Assembly (NCBI GenBank): GCA_051883695.1
Contig: JBJEUF010000163.1
Location: 1-64,000 of the forward strand
Direction of reading: 5' to 3'
DNA from: UBA11524 sp051883695
Lineage (GTDB): Bacteria; Bacillota; Clostridia; Christensenellales; Aristaeellaceae
DNA: 64,000 nt
Below are positions 56,192 through 64,000 of the stretch, in pieces. Both the position numbers and the translations under genes were made by a program. Below the pieces are notes generated by a model. That model did no database searches. It was not told where the DNA came from and saw nothing but the letters and a program-made list of their open reading frames with translations. The first letter of the stretch is position 1. Every line of letters begins with the position of its first letter.

Positions 56192-58045
56192 TCAGAATTC
56201 GCGGGTGTTCCTCACATGTGCCATCAGATCGTCATAGGCAGCCTGCACGCGGGGCTGGGTGGAAACCTCCGCCACGCCCACGCGCCACCAGCTTTCGTAC
56301 CCCGGCGTCATGGAGCCGGGCAGCACCTTGATGTCGTAGAGCACGGGCAGGGGCTGCGTCAGGGCGTCGGCAAGGGCTGCGCGCAGCTCGGCGATGGTGC
56401 GGACGGTGTAGGTCTTCAGCCCGTAGGCGGCGGCGTTTGCGGCGAAGTCGATGGGCAGGATGGGCCCGTCCAGCTCGCCCGTTTGCGGGTTGCGGTAGCG
56501 GAACACCGTGCCGAAGGTATCGTTGCCCTGATTGTGCTGCAGGTTTTCGATGCAGCCCCAGCCGCTGTTGTCGAACAGGCAGAAGTGCACCCGCAAGCCC
56601 TCCTGCACGCAGGTCAGGAGCTCGGAATGCGCCATCATGTAGGTTCCGTCGCCGAAGAAGGCGTAGACCTCCCTGTCCGGCGCAGCCAGCTTCACGCCCA
56701 GCGCGCCGTTTGTCTCATAGCCCATGTTGGAGAAGCCGTATTCCATGTGATAGGTGCCGCGCTCCCCGGCGCGCCACAATCGCTGCATGTCGCCGGGCAG
56801 GCTGCCGGCGCTGCCCACGGCGATGTCGCCGGGCTGCATGAAACGGTTGATTTCGCCCAGCGCCCGGGTCTGGGACAGCCCCTGTGCCGGGTCGGCGGCG
56901 TAGTGCGCGTCGACGATGGCGTTCCATTCCCGGATGGCCTCGCGCACCTCTCCGCCCCACTGTGAGCGGTAGCCGTTCAGCGCGGCGGTCATGGCCTCAA
57001 GACCAGCCTTCGCATCGCAGAGGATGGCCTCCGCGTCCATCTTGATGGCGTCAAAGGGGCAGATATTCAGCCCGATGAACTTCGCGTCCTGCCGGAAGAG
57101 CCACTTGGAGGCGGTGGTGAAGTCCGTCAGGCGCGAGCCGACGGCGAGGACGACGTCCGCCTGCGGCGCCAGCACATTCGCCGCCTTTCCGCCGGTCACG
57201 CCGATGCCGCCGGTATTCAGCGGATGCGTCCAGGGGAGGGTGCCCTTGCCGGCCTGTGTTTCGGCAAAGGGAATGTTCGCCTTTTCGCAGAAGGCCGCCA
57301 GCGCGTCCCCCGCCTCGGAGTAGCGCACGCCGCCGCCGAGGATGACCAGCGGCTTTTCCGCTTTCAGGAGGATGGACATCGCCCGGTCCAGTTGCCCCGG
57401 CGTCATGGGGCGGCGGTCCAGGTGCCAAACGCGGCGGCGGAAGAAGTCAGCCGGATAATCATAGGCCTCGCCCTCCACGTCCTGCGGCATGGCAAGGCAG
57501 ACCGCGCCGGTATCCGCCGGGTCGGTCAGCACGCGCATGGCGTGGAGCGCGGCGGTGATGAGCTGCTCCGGGCGCTCAAGGCGGTCGAAGTAGCGGCACA
57601 CGCCGCGGAAGGCGTCCGTCACCGTGTGCCCGAAGGACTCAAAGAACTCTGCCTGCTGCAGCACCGGGTCGGGCTGACGGCACGCGAAGGTGTCGCCGGG
57701 CAGCAGCAGCAGCGGAATGCGATTGGCCGTCGCGCAGCCCGCGGCGGTGACCATGTTCATCGCGCCCGGGCCGATGGAGCTGACGCAGGGGATGATCTCC
57801 CGGCGGTTCTTCTGCTTGGCGAAGGCCATCGCGGCCAGCGCCATGTTCTGCTCGTTCTTGCCCTGATAAAAGCGGAGATGATGCCCGCCCTGCGCCAGCG
57901 CCTGACCGACGCCCACCACGCAGCCGTGACCGAACACGCCGAAGATGCCGTTCACGAACCTGCTTTCCGCGCCGTCCATTTCCACATATTGCGCGTCGAG
58001 GAAGCGCACCAGCGCCTGCGCCATCGTCAGTCGAATGCGTTCCAT
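56192..58045 (-). CDS. iolD: 3D-(3,5/4)-trihydroxycyclohexane-1,2-dione hydrolase IolD
   Basis: A 617-residue thiamine-diphosphate enzyme that opens the ring of the IolE product to 5-deoxy-glucuronate. The Pyr domain starts at MERIRLTMAQALVRFLDAQY; the central domain carries PLVILGGGVRYSEAGDALAA; the ThDP-binding PP domain has YGFSNMGYETNGALGVKLAA followed by YAFFGDGTYMMAHSELLTCV (the GDG...N-type motif). The length is typical. Start 58045 has GGAGG 7 nt upstream and overlaps the iolB stop by one base; the open frame extending further upstream is antisense-like noise over iolB. It works between IolE and IolB. Confidence 0.96.
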   Translation of the reverse strand: MERIRLTMAQALVRFLDAQYVEMDGAESRFVNGIFGVFGHGCVVGVGQALAQGGHHLRFYQGKNEQNMALAAMAFAKQKNRREIIPCVSSIGPGAMNMVTAAGCATANRIPLLLLPGDTFACRQPDPVLQQAEFFESFGHTVTDAFRGVCRYFDRLERPEQLITAALHAMRVLTDPADTGAVCLAMPQDVEGEAYDYPADFFRRRVWHLDRRPMTPGQLDRAMSILLKAEKPLVILGGGVRYSEAGDALAAFCEKANIPFAETQAGKGTLPWTHPLNTGGIGVTGGKAANVLAPQADVVLAVGSRLTDFTTASKWLFRQDAKFIGLNICPFDAIKMDAEAILCDAKAGLEAMTAALNGYRSQWGGEVREAIREWNAIVDAHYAADPAQGLSQTRALGEINRFMQPGDIAVGSAGSLPGDMQRLWRAGERGTYHMEYGFSNMGYETNGALGVKLAAPDREVYAFFGDGTYMMAHSELLTCVQEGLRVHFCLFDNSGWGCIENLQHNQGNDTFGTVFRYRNPQTGELDGPILPIDFAANAAAYGLKTYTVRTIAELRAALADALTQPLPVLYDIKVLPGSMTPGYESWWRVGVAEVSTQPRVQAAYDDLMAHVRNTREF

Positions 58046-58857
58046 CACTTGCCTCCATAGCGGTCGCCCCAGTAGGGCGCGTCCTTCTCCTGCACCCACA
58101 GGTGCTCGCCGACGAAAACCGGGTACTCCGGCTGCCGGTAGGGGCAGCCGTCCAGATGGCGGATCGCCCACAGGTACCACAGCGCATAGCCGGGCGGCGT
58201 GCACTGGGGATGGGTCATCCCGGCGGGAATGCATACGGTATCGCCGGAATGCACCTTATAGACGGTTTCGCCCACCTCGGCATAGCCGAAGCCGTTTTCC
58301 GGGTTGTTCTTGTAGTAGTAGATTTCCGGCTGGGGATGGTGATGGGGCGGATAGCTCGACCACTTGCCCGGGAAGCCGATCACCTCGCCCAGCACGAGGT
58401 TGGCGTAGGGCGCGTTGCGGTAATCGAAGATCGTGCGGACGATGCGGGTGCTGGTTTCGTGCATGGTGCCCGCGCCGCGGAATTCATCGGGGGTGTCCTG
58501 GGGCAGGTAGAGCTTGGCGGGGAATTCCCGCCCGTTCTCCGTGCGCAACACGTTGACCTCGCATTCCTCGCTCAGGCAGGTGACGGTCACGCCCTTCGTG
58601 CCCTTGCTGACATGCAGGGCTGTGGGCGGCATGTCGAAGCAGTTCTCGCGGTACTCGGTGTGTTCGCCGTCGTCCCACCGGAAGCAGACCTTGCCGTACA
58701 CCAGCAGGAAGGCGCGCTCCAGCGGGGCTTCATCGCGGAAGCTCTCGCCATACCTGAGCCGCAGCACGCCGAAGTCCATCAGCATATCGCCGCTGCGCCG
58801 GGTGATCTCCGTATAGCCGAAGGCGTGGGGGCCGTTTGCGCGGATGATATCGCTCAT
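58045..58857 (-). CDS. iolB: 5-deoxy-glucuronate isomerase IolB
   Basis: A 270-residue cupin-fold enzyme converting 5-deoxy-D-glucuronate to 2-deoxy-5-keto-D-gluconate. Family features are MDFGVLRLRYGESFRDEAPL, a metal-binding histidine patch SSYPPHHHPQPEIYYYKNNP, IPAGMTHPQCTPPGYALWYL and the tail WAIRHLDGCPYRQPEYPVFV. The length is normal. It overlaps iolD by one base and starts 3 nt after the iolG stop, so the three genes are translated as a unit. Confidence 0.96.
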   Translation of the reverse strand: MSDIIRANGPHAFGYTEITRRSGDMLMDFGVLRLRYGESFRDEAPLERAFLLVYGKVCFRWDDGEHTEYRENCFDMPPTALHVSKGTKGVTVTCLSEECEVNVLRTENGREFPAKLYLPQDTPDEFRGAGTMHETSTRIVRTIFDYRNAPYANLVLGEVIGFPGKWSSYPPHHHPQPEIYYYKNNPENGFGYAEVGETVYKVHSGDTVCIPAGMTHPQCTPPGYALWYLWAIRHLDGCPYRQPEYPVFVGEHLWVQEKDAPYWGDRYGGK

Positions 58858-58860
58858 GGC

Positions 58861-59880
58861 TCACGCCTCCAGTATCTCATCAATCCGGACGGGACGATGC
58901 TCGTCCAGGGACTTTTTCGCGGCCTTGGCCAGCACGACGCTCATCAGTCCCGCGTGGATGCCTACGGGCACCTCCCTGTCTCCGTTGACGGCGGCGATGA
59001 ACTGCTTCATCTCTTCCACGAAGGACGCCATGTAGCGCTCCAGGAAGAAGTACTGCGGCTTGTCGCTCATCACGCCGGCTGCGGTGGAGACGCGCACGGT
59101 GGAATCGCCGTCGTTCTCGCCCGCCGCCATGCCGAGGGAGCCGAACACCTCGACCCGCTGGTCGTAGCCGTAGGCGGCGCGGCGGCTGTTGTCGATCACG
59201 CCCAGCGCACCGTTTTCAAAGGTCAGGGTGACGATGGCGGTGTCCACGTCGCCGGCCTCGCCGATGCGGGGATCAACGAGGGACGTGCCTGTCGCGTAGA
59301 CCTCCTTCACGTCGCAGCCCGCCAGGAACATCGCCATGTCGAAATCGTGGATCATCATGTCGATGTACAATCCGCCGGAGGAGGCGGCATACTCGGGAGA
59401 CGGCGGCTCGGGGTCGCGGGAGGTGATCTTGATCAGCTCTATCCTGCCCAGCGTGCCGTCGGCGGCCAGGCGCTGCACCCTGCCGTGATTGTGGTCAAAG
59501 CGGCGGTTGAAGCCGATCTGCAGCTTGCGTCCCGTCTCTTTGGCGACCTCGGCGGTCCTTTGGATCTTCTCGATGGTCAGGTCGACGGGCTTCTCGCAGA
59601 AGACGTGCTTGCCGGCCTTCATCGCGGCGATGGCGATGTCCGCGTGGGTGGGCGTGGGGGAGCAGACCAGCACCGCGTCGATGGCCGGATCGTTGATGAT
59701 GTCCATGAAGTCGGTGCCCCAGGCGGGCACGCCGTAGGTCTCGGCGAGGGCTTTGGCGGCTTCTGCCACCACGTCCGTCACGCGCACGACCTGCGCCTGC
59801 GGGATGTGGTAGGTGATGGACGCCGCATGAACCTTGCCGATGCGGCCTGCGCCGACGATGCCGATGTTGAGCTTTTTCAT
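58861..59880 (-). CDS. iolG: Inositol 2-dehydrogenase IolG
   Basis: A 339-residue GFO/IDH/MocA-family oxidoreductase that oxidises myo-inositol to scyllo-inosose with NAD+. The Rossmann motif is NIGIVGAGRIGKVHAASITY (residues 4-23). The catalytic Lys lies in HVFCEKPVDLTIEKI, followed by LQIGFNRRFDHNHGRVQRLA and GGLYIDMMIHDFDMAMFLAG with conserved Asp and His. Start 59880 is chosen because AGGAGG lies about 8 nt upstream. It is in the middle of the operon, between the MBL gene and iolB. Only one iolG copy is visible in the window. Confidence 0.93.
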   Translation of the reverse strand: MKKLNIGIVGAGRIGKVHAASITYHIPQAQVVRVTDVVAEAAKALAETYGVPAWGTDFMDIINDPAIDAVLVCSPTPTHADIAIAAMKAGKHVFCEKPVDLTIEKIQRTAEVAKETGRKLQIGFNRRFDHNHGRVQRLAADGTLGRIELIKITSRDPEPPSPEYAASSGGLYIDMMIHDFDMAMFLAGCDVKEVYATGTSLVDPRIGEAGDVDTAIVTLTFENGALGVIDNSRRAAYGYDQRVEVFGSLGMAAGENDGDSTVRVSTAAGVMSDKPQYFFLERYMASFVEEMKQFIAAVNGDREVPVGIHAGLMSVVLAKAAKKSLDEHRPVRIDEILEA

Positions 59881-59899
59881 GGTCGGTTTCCTCCTGTCA

Positions 59900-60655
59900 T
59901 CACAGCTTTTCCTGTGTGTAAACGATGCACTCGCCGGGCAGGCCCGTCGTGGGATGCTGACGGCATGTCCCGCCGAAGTATTCATAATCCGTGTCCTGCG
60001 CGGTCTGACCGTCGAGCAGCTCCGTGCAGGCCTTGAGCAGGGTATCGGTGATGTCCGCCGGGATGTAGTCCCTGGCGTGACCGGTGAGAACGCGGTCGAA
60101 GTCGCCGCCGCAGCGGGCCTTCAGGGCGAGCAGCGTTTCCCGCAGCCGGGCGATGGGCAGGCTTTCCGCCAGCTGCATCCACAGGTGCGGATTCAGCCCG
60201 TCGCCGGAATAGAGCACCCGCGCCGCCCTGTCCAGCAGCCCGACGGAGCCGGCGGTGTGCCCGCTGAGGTCAACGACCTCCAGCACGGTGCCGCCCAGAT
60301 CAAAGACCTGTCCGATGGACAGCGGCCGGGTCGGACAGGGCCGGAGCCCGGAGGCCGTCAGCCTGTCCGCGATGAAGCCGAAGTGCTCCGCCATCAGCTG
60401 CTCGTCCGCCGGGTGCAGCCACGCCTCCTCAAAGAACACGTTGCCGTAGACGTGGTCGCAGTGCCCGTGGGTATTGACCACGGTCACGGGCAGATCGGTC
60501 AGGGTGCGGATGATCTCCGCCAGGTTCTCCTCGCCGTTGAGGGTGTCGATCAGCAGCGCGCGAACGCTGCCGCAGATCAGGTAGCAGGTGCTCTCGCCCG
60601 CGTCGTCGATCAGGTAAACGCCCGGCGCAAGCTGCCGGATGATGGCTCTTTGCAT
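59900..60655 (-). CDS. MBL-fold metallo-hydrolase inside the iol operon
   Basis: A 251-residue metallo-beta-lactamase-fold enzyme. The dinuclear zinc motif H-x-H-x-D-H is in VVNTHGHCDHVYGNVFFEEA (about residue 63). Later ligands are in DLSGHTAGSVGLLDRAARVL and VLYSGDGLN, and in LTGHARDYIPADI. MBL enzymes of this size include glyoxalase II-like thioesterases and lactonases. It is not part of the standard iol set, but the spacing (12 nt after iolA, 19 nt before iolG) makes it co-transcribed. A lactonase or thioesterase for an inositol-derived intermediate is inferred; no substrate is known. Confidence 0.88.
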   Translation of the reverse strand: MQRAIIRQLAPGVYLIDDAGESTCYLICGSVRALLIDTLNGEENLAEIIRTLTDLPVTVVNTHGHCDHVYGNVFFEEAWLHPADEQLMAEHFGFIADRLTASGLRPCPTRPLSIGQVFDLGGTVLEVVDLSGHTAGSVGLLDRAARVLYSGDGLNPHLWMQLAESLPIARLRETLLALKARCGGDFDRVLTGHARDYIPADITDTLLKACTELLDGQTAQDTDYEYFGGTCRQHPTTGLPGECIVYTQEKL

Positions 60656-60667
60656 ACGGGTTCCTCC

Positions 60668-62179
60668 TTACAGGGAGCCGTCCCAGGTGTCGACCCTTTC
60701 GCGCTTCATTTCCTCCTCGTCGAACCACCGCGCGGTCACGCACTTCGACTCCGTATAGAACCGGAACGCGTCCTTGCCGTGGCAATGCAGATCGCCGAAG
60801 AAGCTGTTCTTGTGCCCGCAGAACGGGAATACGCCGACGGGCACCGGTATGCCCACGTTCACGCCGACCATGCCGCCGTCCGTCCGCCTGGCAAACTCCC
60901 GGGCGTAGTAGCCGCTCTGGGTGAAAATCACGCTGCCGTTTGCGAAGGGATTCCGGTTCATCAGCCGGATGCCCTCCTCGAAATCCTTCACGCGCTTGAT
61001 GCACAGCACCGGGCCGAAGATCTCGCGGTTCCCCACGTCCATCTCCTCCGTCACATGGTCGAAGATCGTGTGCCCGATGTAGTATCCGTCCTCATAGCCC
61101 TCGACCCGGACGTTCCGGCCGTCCAGCACCAGCTGTGCGCCCTCGGCAACGCCGCTCTCGATGCGGGCAAGGATGCGCTCCATGTGGGCTCTGTTGCCCA
61201 CGGGGCCGAGGTTGCTGGTTCTGTCATAGGCCGGGCCGACCTTCTGCTGCTTGCACAGGCGCACCAGCTCCGCCACCAGCGCATCCGCGATGGCTTCCTC
61301 CGCCACCACCACCGACAGCGCCATGCAGCGTTCGCCCGCGCAGCCGAAGGCGCTGTTCATGATGCCCGCTGCCGTGCGGCCAATGGGCGCGTCCGCCAGC
61401 ACCAGCGCATGGTTCTTGGCTTCGCACAGGCACTGCACGCGCTTGCCGTTGGCGGCTGCCGTGGCGTACACATGGCGGCCGGTGTTCGTTGAGCCCACGA
61501 AGGTCACGCCGCGCACATCGGGGTGGGTCAGCAGCGTCGATGCAACCTCCGTTTCGCAGGGGACAATGTTGAACACGCCGTCCGGCACGCCGGCTTCCCG
61601 GTACAGCGCGGCGATTTTCAGGCAGGTCAGGGGCGTTGTGGGCGCGGGCTTGAGCACGAAGGTGTTGCCGCAGACGATGGATAGCGGCGCCATCCAGCCC
61701 ACGGGGATCATCGCCGGGAAGTTCCAGGGCGCGATGCCGGCGAACACGCCGATGGGCTCGCGATAGAGCGTCGTGTCATACCCGGCGGAGGTGTCCATCA
61801 GGCTCTCGCCCATCAGCAGGCTCGGCGCGGAGCAGGCCAGCTCCGTCATTTCCAGCGCCTTGCCCACATCGCCTGCCGCTTCCGACCAGCACTTGCCGTT
61901 CTCCGTGGCGACGAGCCGGGTCAGCTCCTCCATGTCGCGTTCGATGAGGCTGTGCAGCTTGCGCATGATGGCGGCGCGCTTGCGCACGGGGGTGTTCTTC
62001 CACGCGGGAAAGGCTGCCTTGGCGGCGGCGATGGCTTCGTTCATCTCCTCCTGCGTGCACTGGGGCACCTGCGCGATGGGCTTGCCGGTGGAGGGATCGT
62101 AAATCGTGAAAAAGGCGGTCGCCCTGCTTTCGGCATAGGCTCCGTTGATAAAGGGCTTCATGATGGGCAGCTCGGACAT
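60668..62179 (-). CDS. iolA: Malonate-semialdehyde dehydrogenase, CoA-acylating (IolA/MmsA)
   Basis: A 503-residue aldehyde dehydrogenase that converts malonic semialdehyde to acetyl-CoA and CO2, the end of the inositol pathway. The NAD+ region is GVFAGIAPWNFPAMIPVGWM and VTFVGSTNTGRHVYATAAAN. The catalytic Cys lies in AGIMNSAFGCAGERCMALSV, and the signature FFGDLHCHGKDAFRFYTESK near the end is typical of the CoA-dependent MmsA/IolA group. The length is normal. It is 24 nt after iolC and 12 nt before the MBL gene. Confidence 0.95.
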   Translation of the reverse strand: MSELPIMKPFINGAYAESRATAFFTIYDPSTGKPIAQVPQCTQEEMNEAIAAAKAAFPAWKNTPVRKRAAIMRKLHSLIERDMEELTRLVATENGKCWSEAAGDVGKALEMTELACSAPSLLMGESLMDTSAGYDTTLYREPIGVFAGIAPWNFPAMIPVGWMAPLSIVCGNTFVLKPAPTTPLTCLKIAALYREAGVPDGVFNIVPCETEVASTLLTHPDVRGVTFVGSTNTGRHVYATAAANGKRVQCLCEAKNHALVLADAPIGRTAAGIMNSAFGCAGERCMALSVVVAEEAIADALVAELVRLCKQQKVGPAYDRTSNLGPVGNRAHMERILARIESGVAEGAQLVLDGRNVRVEGYEDGYYIGHTIFDHVTEEMDVGNREIFGPVLCIKRVKDFEEGIRLMNRNPFANGSVIFTQSGYYAREFARRTDGGMVGVNVGIPVPVGVFPFCGHKNSFFGDLHCHGKDAFRFYTESKCVTARWFDEEEMKRERVDTWDGSL

Positions 62180-62203
62180 TGTCGGGGTTCTCCTTCCTGT
62201 TGA

Positions 62204-63217
62204 TTACAGCGCCGTCACCACGTCGCCGCAGGTCTTTTTCTTTTCGGTGATGAAGGCCGTCAGCGCTGCCTCCGTGGGCATATCCCGGCTGCAGGCGTGG
62301 CTGGCGACCAGCATCGCCGCGCTGGCGCTGCCCATTTCGAGGGCATCGCGCAGCGGCTTGCCTGCCAGCAGACCGTGCAGGAGGGCGCTGGCATAGCCGT
62401 CGCCGCCGCCAAAGCCCTTCAGGGCATCCACCGGGAAGGGACGCACGCGCCAGTTGCCATCCGCCCTGGAGTAGGCGCAGGAGCCCTCCTTGCCGTGCTT
62501 GATGACGATCGCCTGCGCGCCCTTGCCCAGCCAGTAGTCCGCGCTGGCTTCATCCGTGCCGGGAAGCCCCAGCAGGCGCTCCATCAGGTCGAATTCCTCC
62601 CGGGAGCCGAGGATCATGTCCGAGCGCTCCGCCACCAGGGAGGTGTAGACGGCGATTTCGTCCTTGTTCTTCCAGGTGTAGGCGCGGTAGTCCGCATCGA
62701 AGATGACCGTCGTTCCCGTCTGTCCGGCAAAGGTGAGCGCCTTCAGCGCGGCCTCGCGGGTCGGGCTGGTGCACAGGCTCGTGCCGGAAATGAGCAGCGC
62801 CCGGCTGGAGGCGATGTAGGCGCGGTCCACGTCGTCGGGATGGAGCATCAGGTCCGCCACGCCCTCGCGGTACATGAGGATGCTGCTCTGGGTGGGCGAG
62901 AGAATCTCCGTGAAGGTCAGCCCCAGCTTCTCGCCGTTCGTGCAGCGGGTGATGTGGCTGACGTCGATGCCCTCGTTCACGAAATACTGCGTGACAAAAT
63001 CTCCGAACTGGTCATCCGAGACCTTGCCAAGGAAGCCGGCCTTCCGTCCCAGCCGCGCAAGCCCCACGGCGATGTTCGCGGGGGAGCCGCCCAGGTATTT
63101 GTTGAAGTGCTGGCTCTCCGACAGGGGACGGTTGTAATCGGTGGGGTTGAAGTCGATGGCCACGCGGCCGACGGGGATCACGTCCAGCGGACGGTTTTCC
63201 TGCGGAAAGATGTTCAT
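62204..63217 (-). CDS. iolC: 5-dehydro-2-deoxygluconokinase IolC
   Basis: A 337-residue PfkB-family kinase that phosphorylates 2-deoxy-5-keto-gluconate. The substrate-side motif is YLGGSPANIAVGLARLGRKA (about residues 42-61). The ATP and anion-hole motif is DALKGFGGGDGYASALLHGL, where the catalytic Asp follows GFGGG instead of the more general GAGD; this is normal for IolC. It starts MNIFPQENRPLDVIPVGRVA and overlaps the iolJ stop by 4 bp (ATGA), so translation is coupled. It acts after IolB and before the aldolase. Confidence 0.95.
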   Translation of the reverse strand: MNIFPQENRPLDVIPVGRVAIDFNPTDYNRPLSESQHFNKYLGGSPANIAVGLARLGRKAGFLGKVSDDQFGDFVTQYFVNEGIDVSHITRCTNGEKLGLTFTEILSPTQSSILMYREGVADLMLHPDDVDRAYIASSRALLISGTSLCTSPTREAALKALTFAGQTGTTVIFDADYRAYTWKNKDEIAVYTSLVAERSDMILGSREEFDLMERLLGLPGTDEASADYWLGKGAQAIVIKHGKEGSCAYSRADGNWRVRPFPVDALKGFGGGDGYASALLHGLLAGKPLRDALEMGSASAAMLVASHACSRDMPTEAALTAFITEKKKTCGDVVTAL

Positions 63218-64000
63218 GTCGCTGCCTCCCTGCGAATGCCGAATTGCTCAATATGCTGCCGGGCGACGGCCTCCGCCGCGTCCGACATGCGTCCAACCAT
63301 GTCAAAGTAGTCCTTTGCGCCCTGCGCGGCCTGATGCACGGCCATGAAGGACGCGGTGGCGATGTTGATCTTGTGCATCCCCAGAGCGATGGCTCTGCGG
63401 AAGCCGGATGCGGTGATGCCGGTGCCGCCATGCAGCACGAAGGCGGTTTGGCCGCAGCGCCCCTGCATCCTTTCCAGCACGTCAAAGCGCAGCTCCGGCG
63501 TGCCCTCGTAGACGCCATGGGCGTTGCCGATGGCCACGGCCAGCGCGTCCACGCCGGTTTCGCGGATGAAGCGGACGGCTTCCTCCGGGTCGGCGCACTG
63601 TGCGCTGAGCGCCGCGCCGCTCTCGGTTTTGCCCACCACGCCGATCTCGGCCTCGACCGACGCGCCGCAGCGCGCCGCCAGCGCCATCACCTCCCGCGTC
63701 CGGGCGATGTTCTCCGCCATCGGCAGGCGGCTGCCGTCAAACATGACGGATGTGAAGCCCGCGTCGAGAGCCTGGCGGATGCACTCGTCCGTCATGCCGT
63801 GATCCAGATGCACGGCGACGGGCACACGGGCTGTCCGCGCCGCCGCCAGCATGGCGCCGCCGATGACGGGCAGGGGCGAATACGGCAGCCGAACCTCCGC
63901 CACCTGCAGAATGACAGGGGTGTCGAGCGCCTCCGCAGCCCGGAGGACGCCGGTGATCATGTCGATGCCGGATACGCTGAACGCACCCACGGCACGGCCC
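63214..64000 (-). CDS. iolJ: Class II aldolase, probably 6-phospho-5-dehydro-2-deoxygluconate aldolase IolJ (runs off right edge)
   Basis: About 262 residues are visible; the first ~15-20 residues lie beyond the right edge, since the frame stays open and the visible part begins at the GRAVGAFSVSGIDMITGVLR segment that normally follows a short N-terminal helix. Zinc ligands are in VPVAVHLDHGMTDECIRQAL (His), VEAEIGVVGKTESG (Glu) and ALAVAIGNAHGVYEG and FVLHGGTGI (His). The family splits ketose-1-phosphate-type substrates. Next to iolC it would cleave 2-deoxy-5-keto-gluconate-6-phosphate into dihydroxyacetone phosphate and malonic semialdehyde. A general fructose-bisphosphate aldolase role is the alternative. 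It overlaps iolC by 4 bp. Confidence 0.85.
   Translation of the reverse strand, partial: GRAVGAFSVSGIDMITGVLRAAEALDTPVILQVAEVRLPYSPLPVIGGAMLAAARTARVPVAVHLDHGMTDECIRQALDAGFTSVMFDGSRLPMAENIARTREVMALAARCGASVEAEIGVVGKTESGAALSAQCADPEEAVRFIRETGVDALAVAIGNAHGVYEGTPELRFDVLERMQGRCGQTAFVLHGGTGITASGFRRAIALGMHKINIATASFMAVHQAAQGAKDYFDMVGRMSDAAEAVARQHIEQFGIRREAAT

Noticed and set aside
58046..58234. N-terminal extension of iolD to 58234
   Set aside because: The extension overlaps iolB in another phase and is Arg/Pro-rich; GGAGG precedes the ATG at 58045 and the family start matches there.
1..64000. tRNA, rRNA, RNase P, SRP and tmRNA genes, prophage or insertion sequences
   Set aside because: I looked through the gaps above 100 bp and found none with the required conserved cores; no transposase or integrase is encoded.

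Overview
The window looks like chromosomal DNA of an endospore-forming, GC-rich member of the Bacillota, most likely class Clostridia. This is inferred from a Gram-positive PolC-type DNA polymerase III, the sporulation genes yabP and yabQ next to divIC, a CotH-type spore-coat kinase, PrsA-like lipoprotein foldases, strong GGAGG ribosome binding sites and TTGxxx-17-TATAAT promoters. No rRNA, tRNA, CRISPR array, complete insertion sequence or prophage was seen. Both ends cut genes: an ftsK/spoIIIE gene on the left and an iolJ-type aldolase on the right.

Layout. 1-3.4 kb (minus): the FtsK N-terminus and a DUF3298 secreted protein. 3.6-9 kb (plus): two large secreted proteins (a PIG-L deacetylase/phosphodiester glycosidase fusion and a six-domain Big_2 protein) and a hexapeptide acyltransferase. 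9.1-25 kb (plus): housekeeping genes, namely a sugar-phosphate isomerase, mnmG, an EamA transporter, ftsY, an AI-2E family permease, a TrmH-family methyltransferase, polC, yabP-yabQ-divIC, ppx and a SurA/PrsA-like foldase. 25.5-32.3 kb: an orphan polysaccharide-export ATPase, DUF3592, a GNAT, Mrp, and secreted proteins including a lipoprotein with six peptidoglycan-binding repeats and a transglutaminase-like protein. 32.7-42.3 kb (plus): secA-prfB, DUF1461, tsaD, gtrA, an ECF S-component with coaX (probable pantothenate uptake and phosphorylation), hom and DUF1653. 42.4-55 kb (mostly minus): cotH, a second sugar-phosphate isomerase, a VWA/macro-domain pair, purC, a membrane-anchored TIR protein fused to DUF6273, and a GH38 alpha-mannosidase with a small partner. 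55.3-64 kb (minus): a tightly packed myo-inositol catabolic operon, iolJ-iolC-iolA-MBL hydrolase-iolG-iolB-iolD-iolE, which takes inositol to acetyl-CoA and a triose phosphate.

The most distinctive feature is the intergenic space. At least five unrelated families of palindromic or multi-hairpin noncoding repeats occur here, four of them in two or three copies: a ~165-bp inverted-repeat element (three copies), a ~211-bp five-hairpin element (two), a 108/161-bp TIR element that touches stop codons (two), a ~250-bp element (two, inverted) and a 148-bp MITE-like element (one). The other notable lead is a 5.5-kb stretch with three proteins that could act on NAD+ or ADP-ribose chemistry (macro/HTH, VWA, TIR-TM-DUF6273). 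The TIR gene carries an in-frame G8 tract and a 12-bp minisatellite exactly between its cytoplasmic and external halves.
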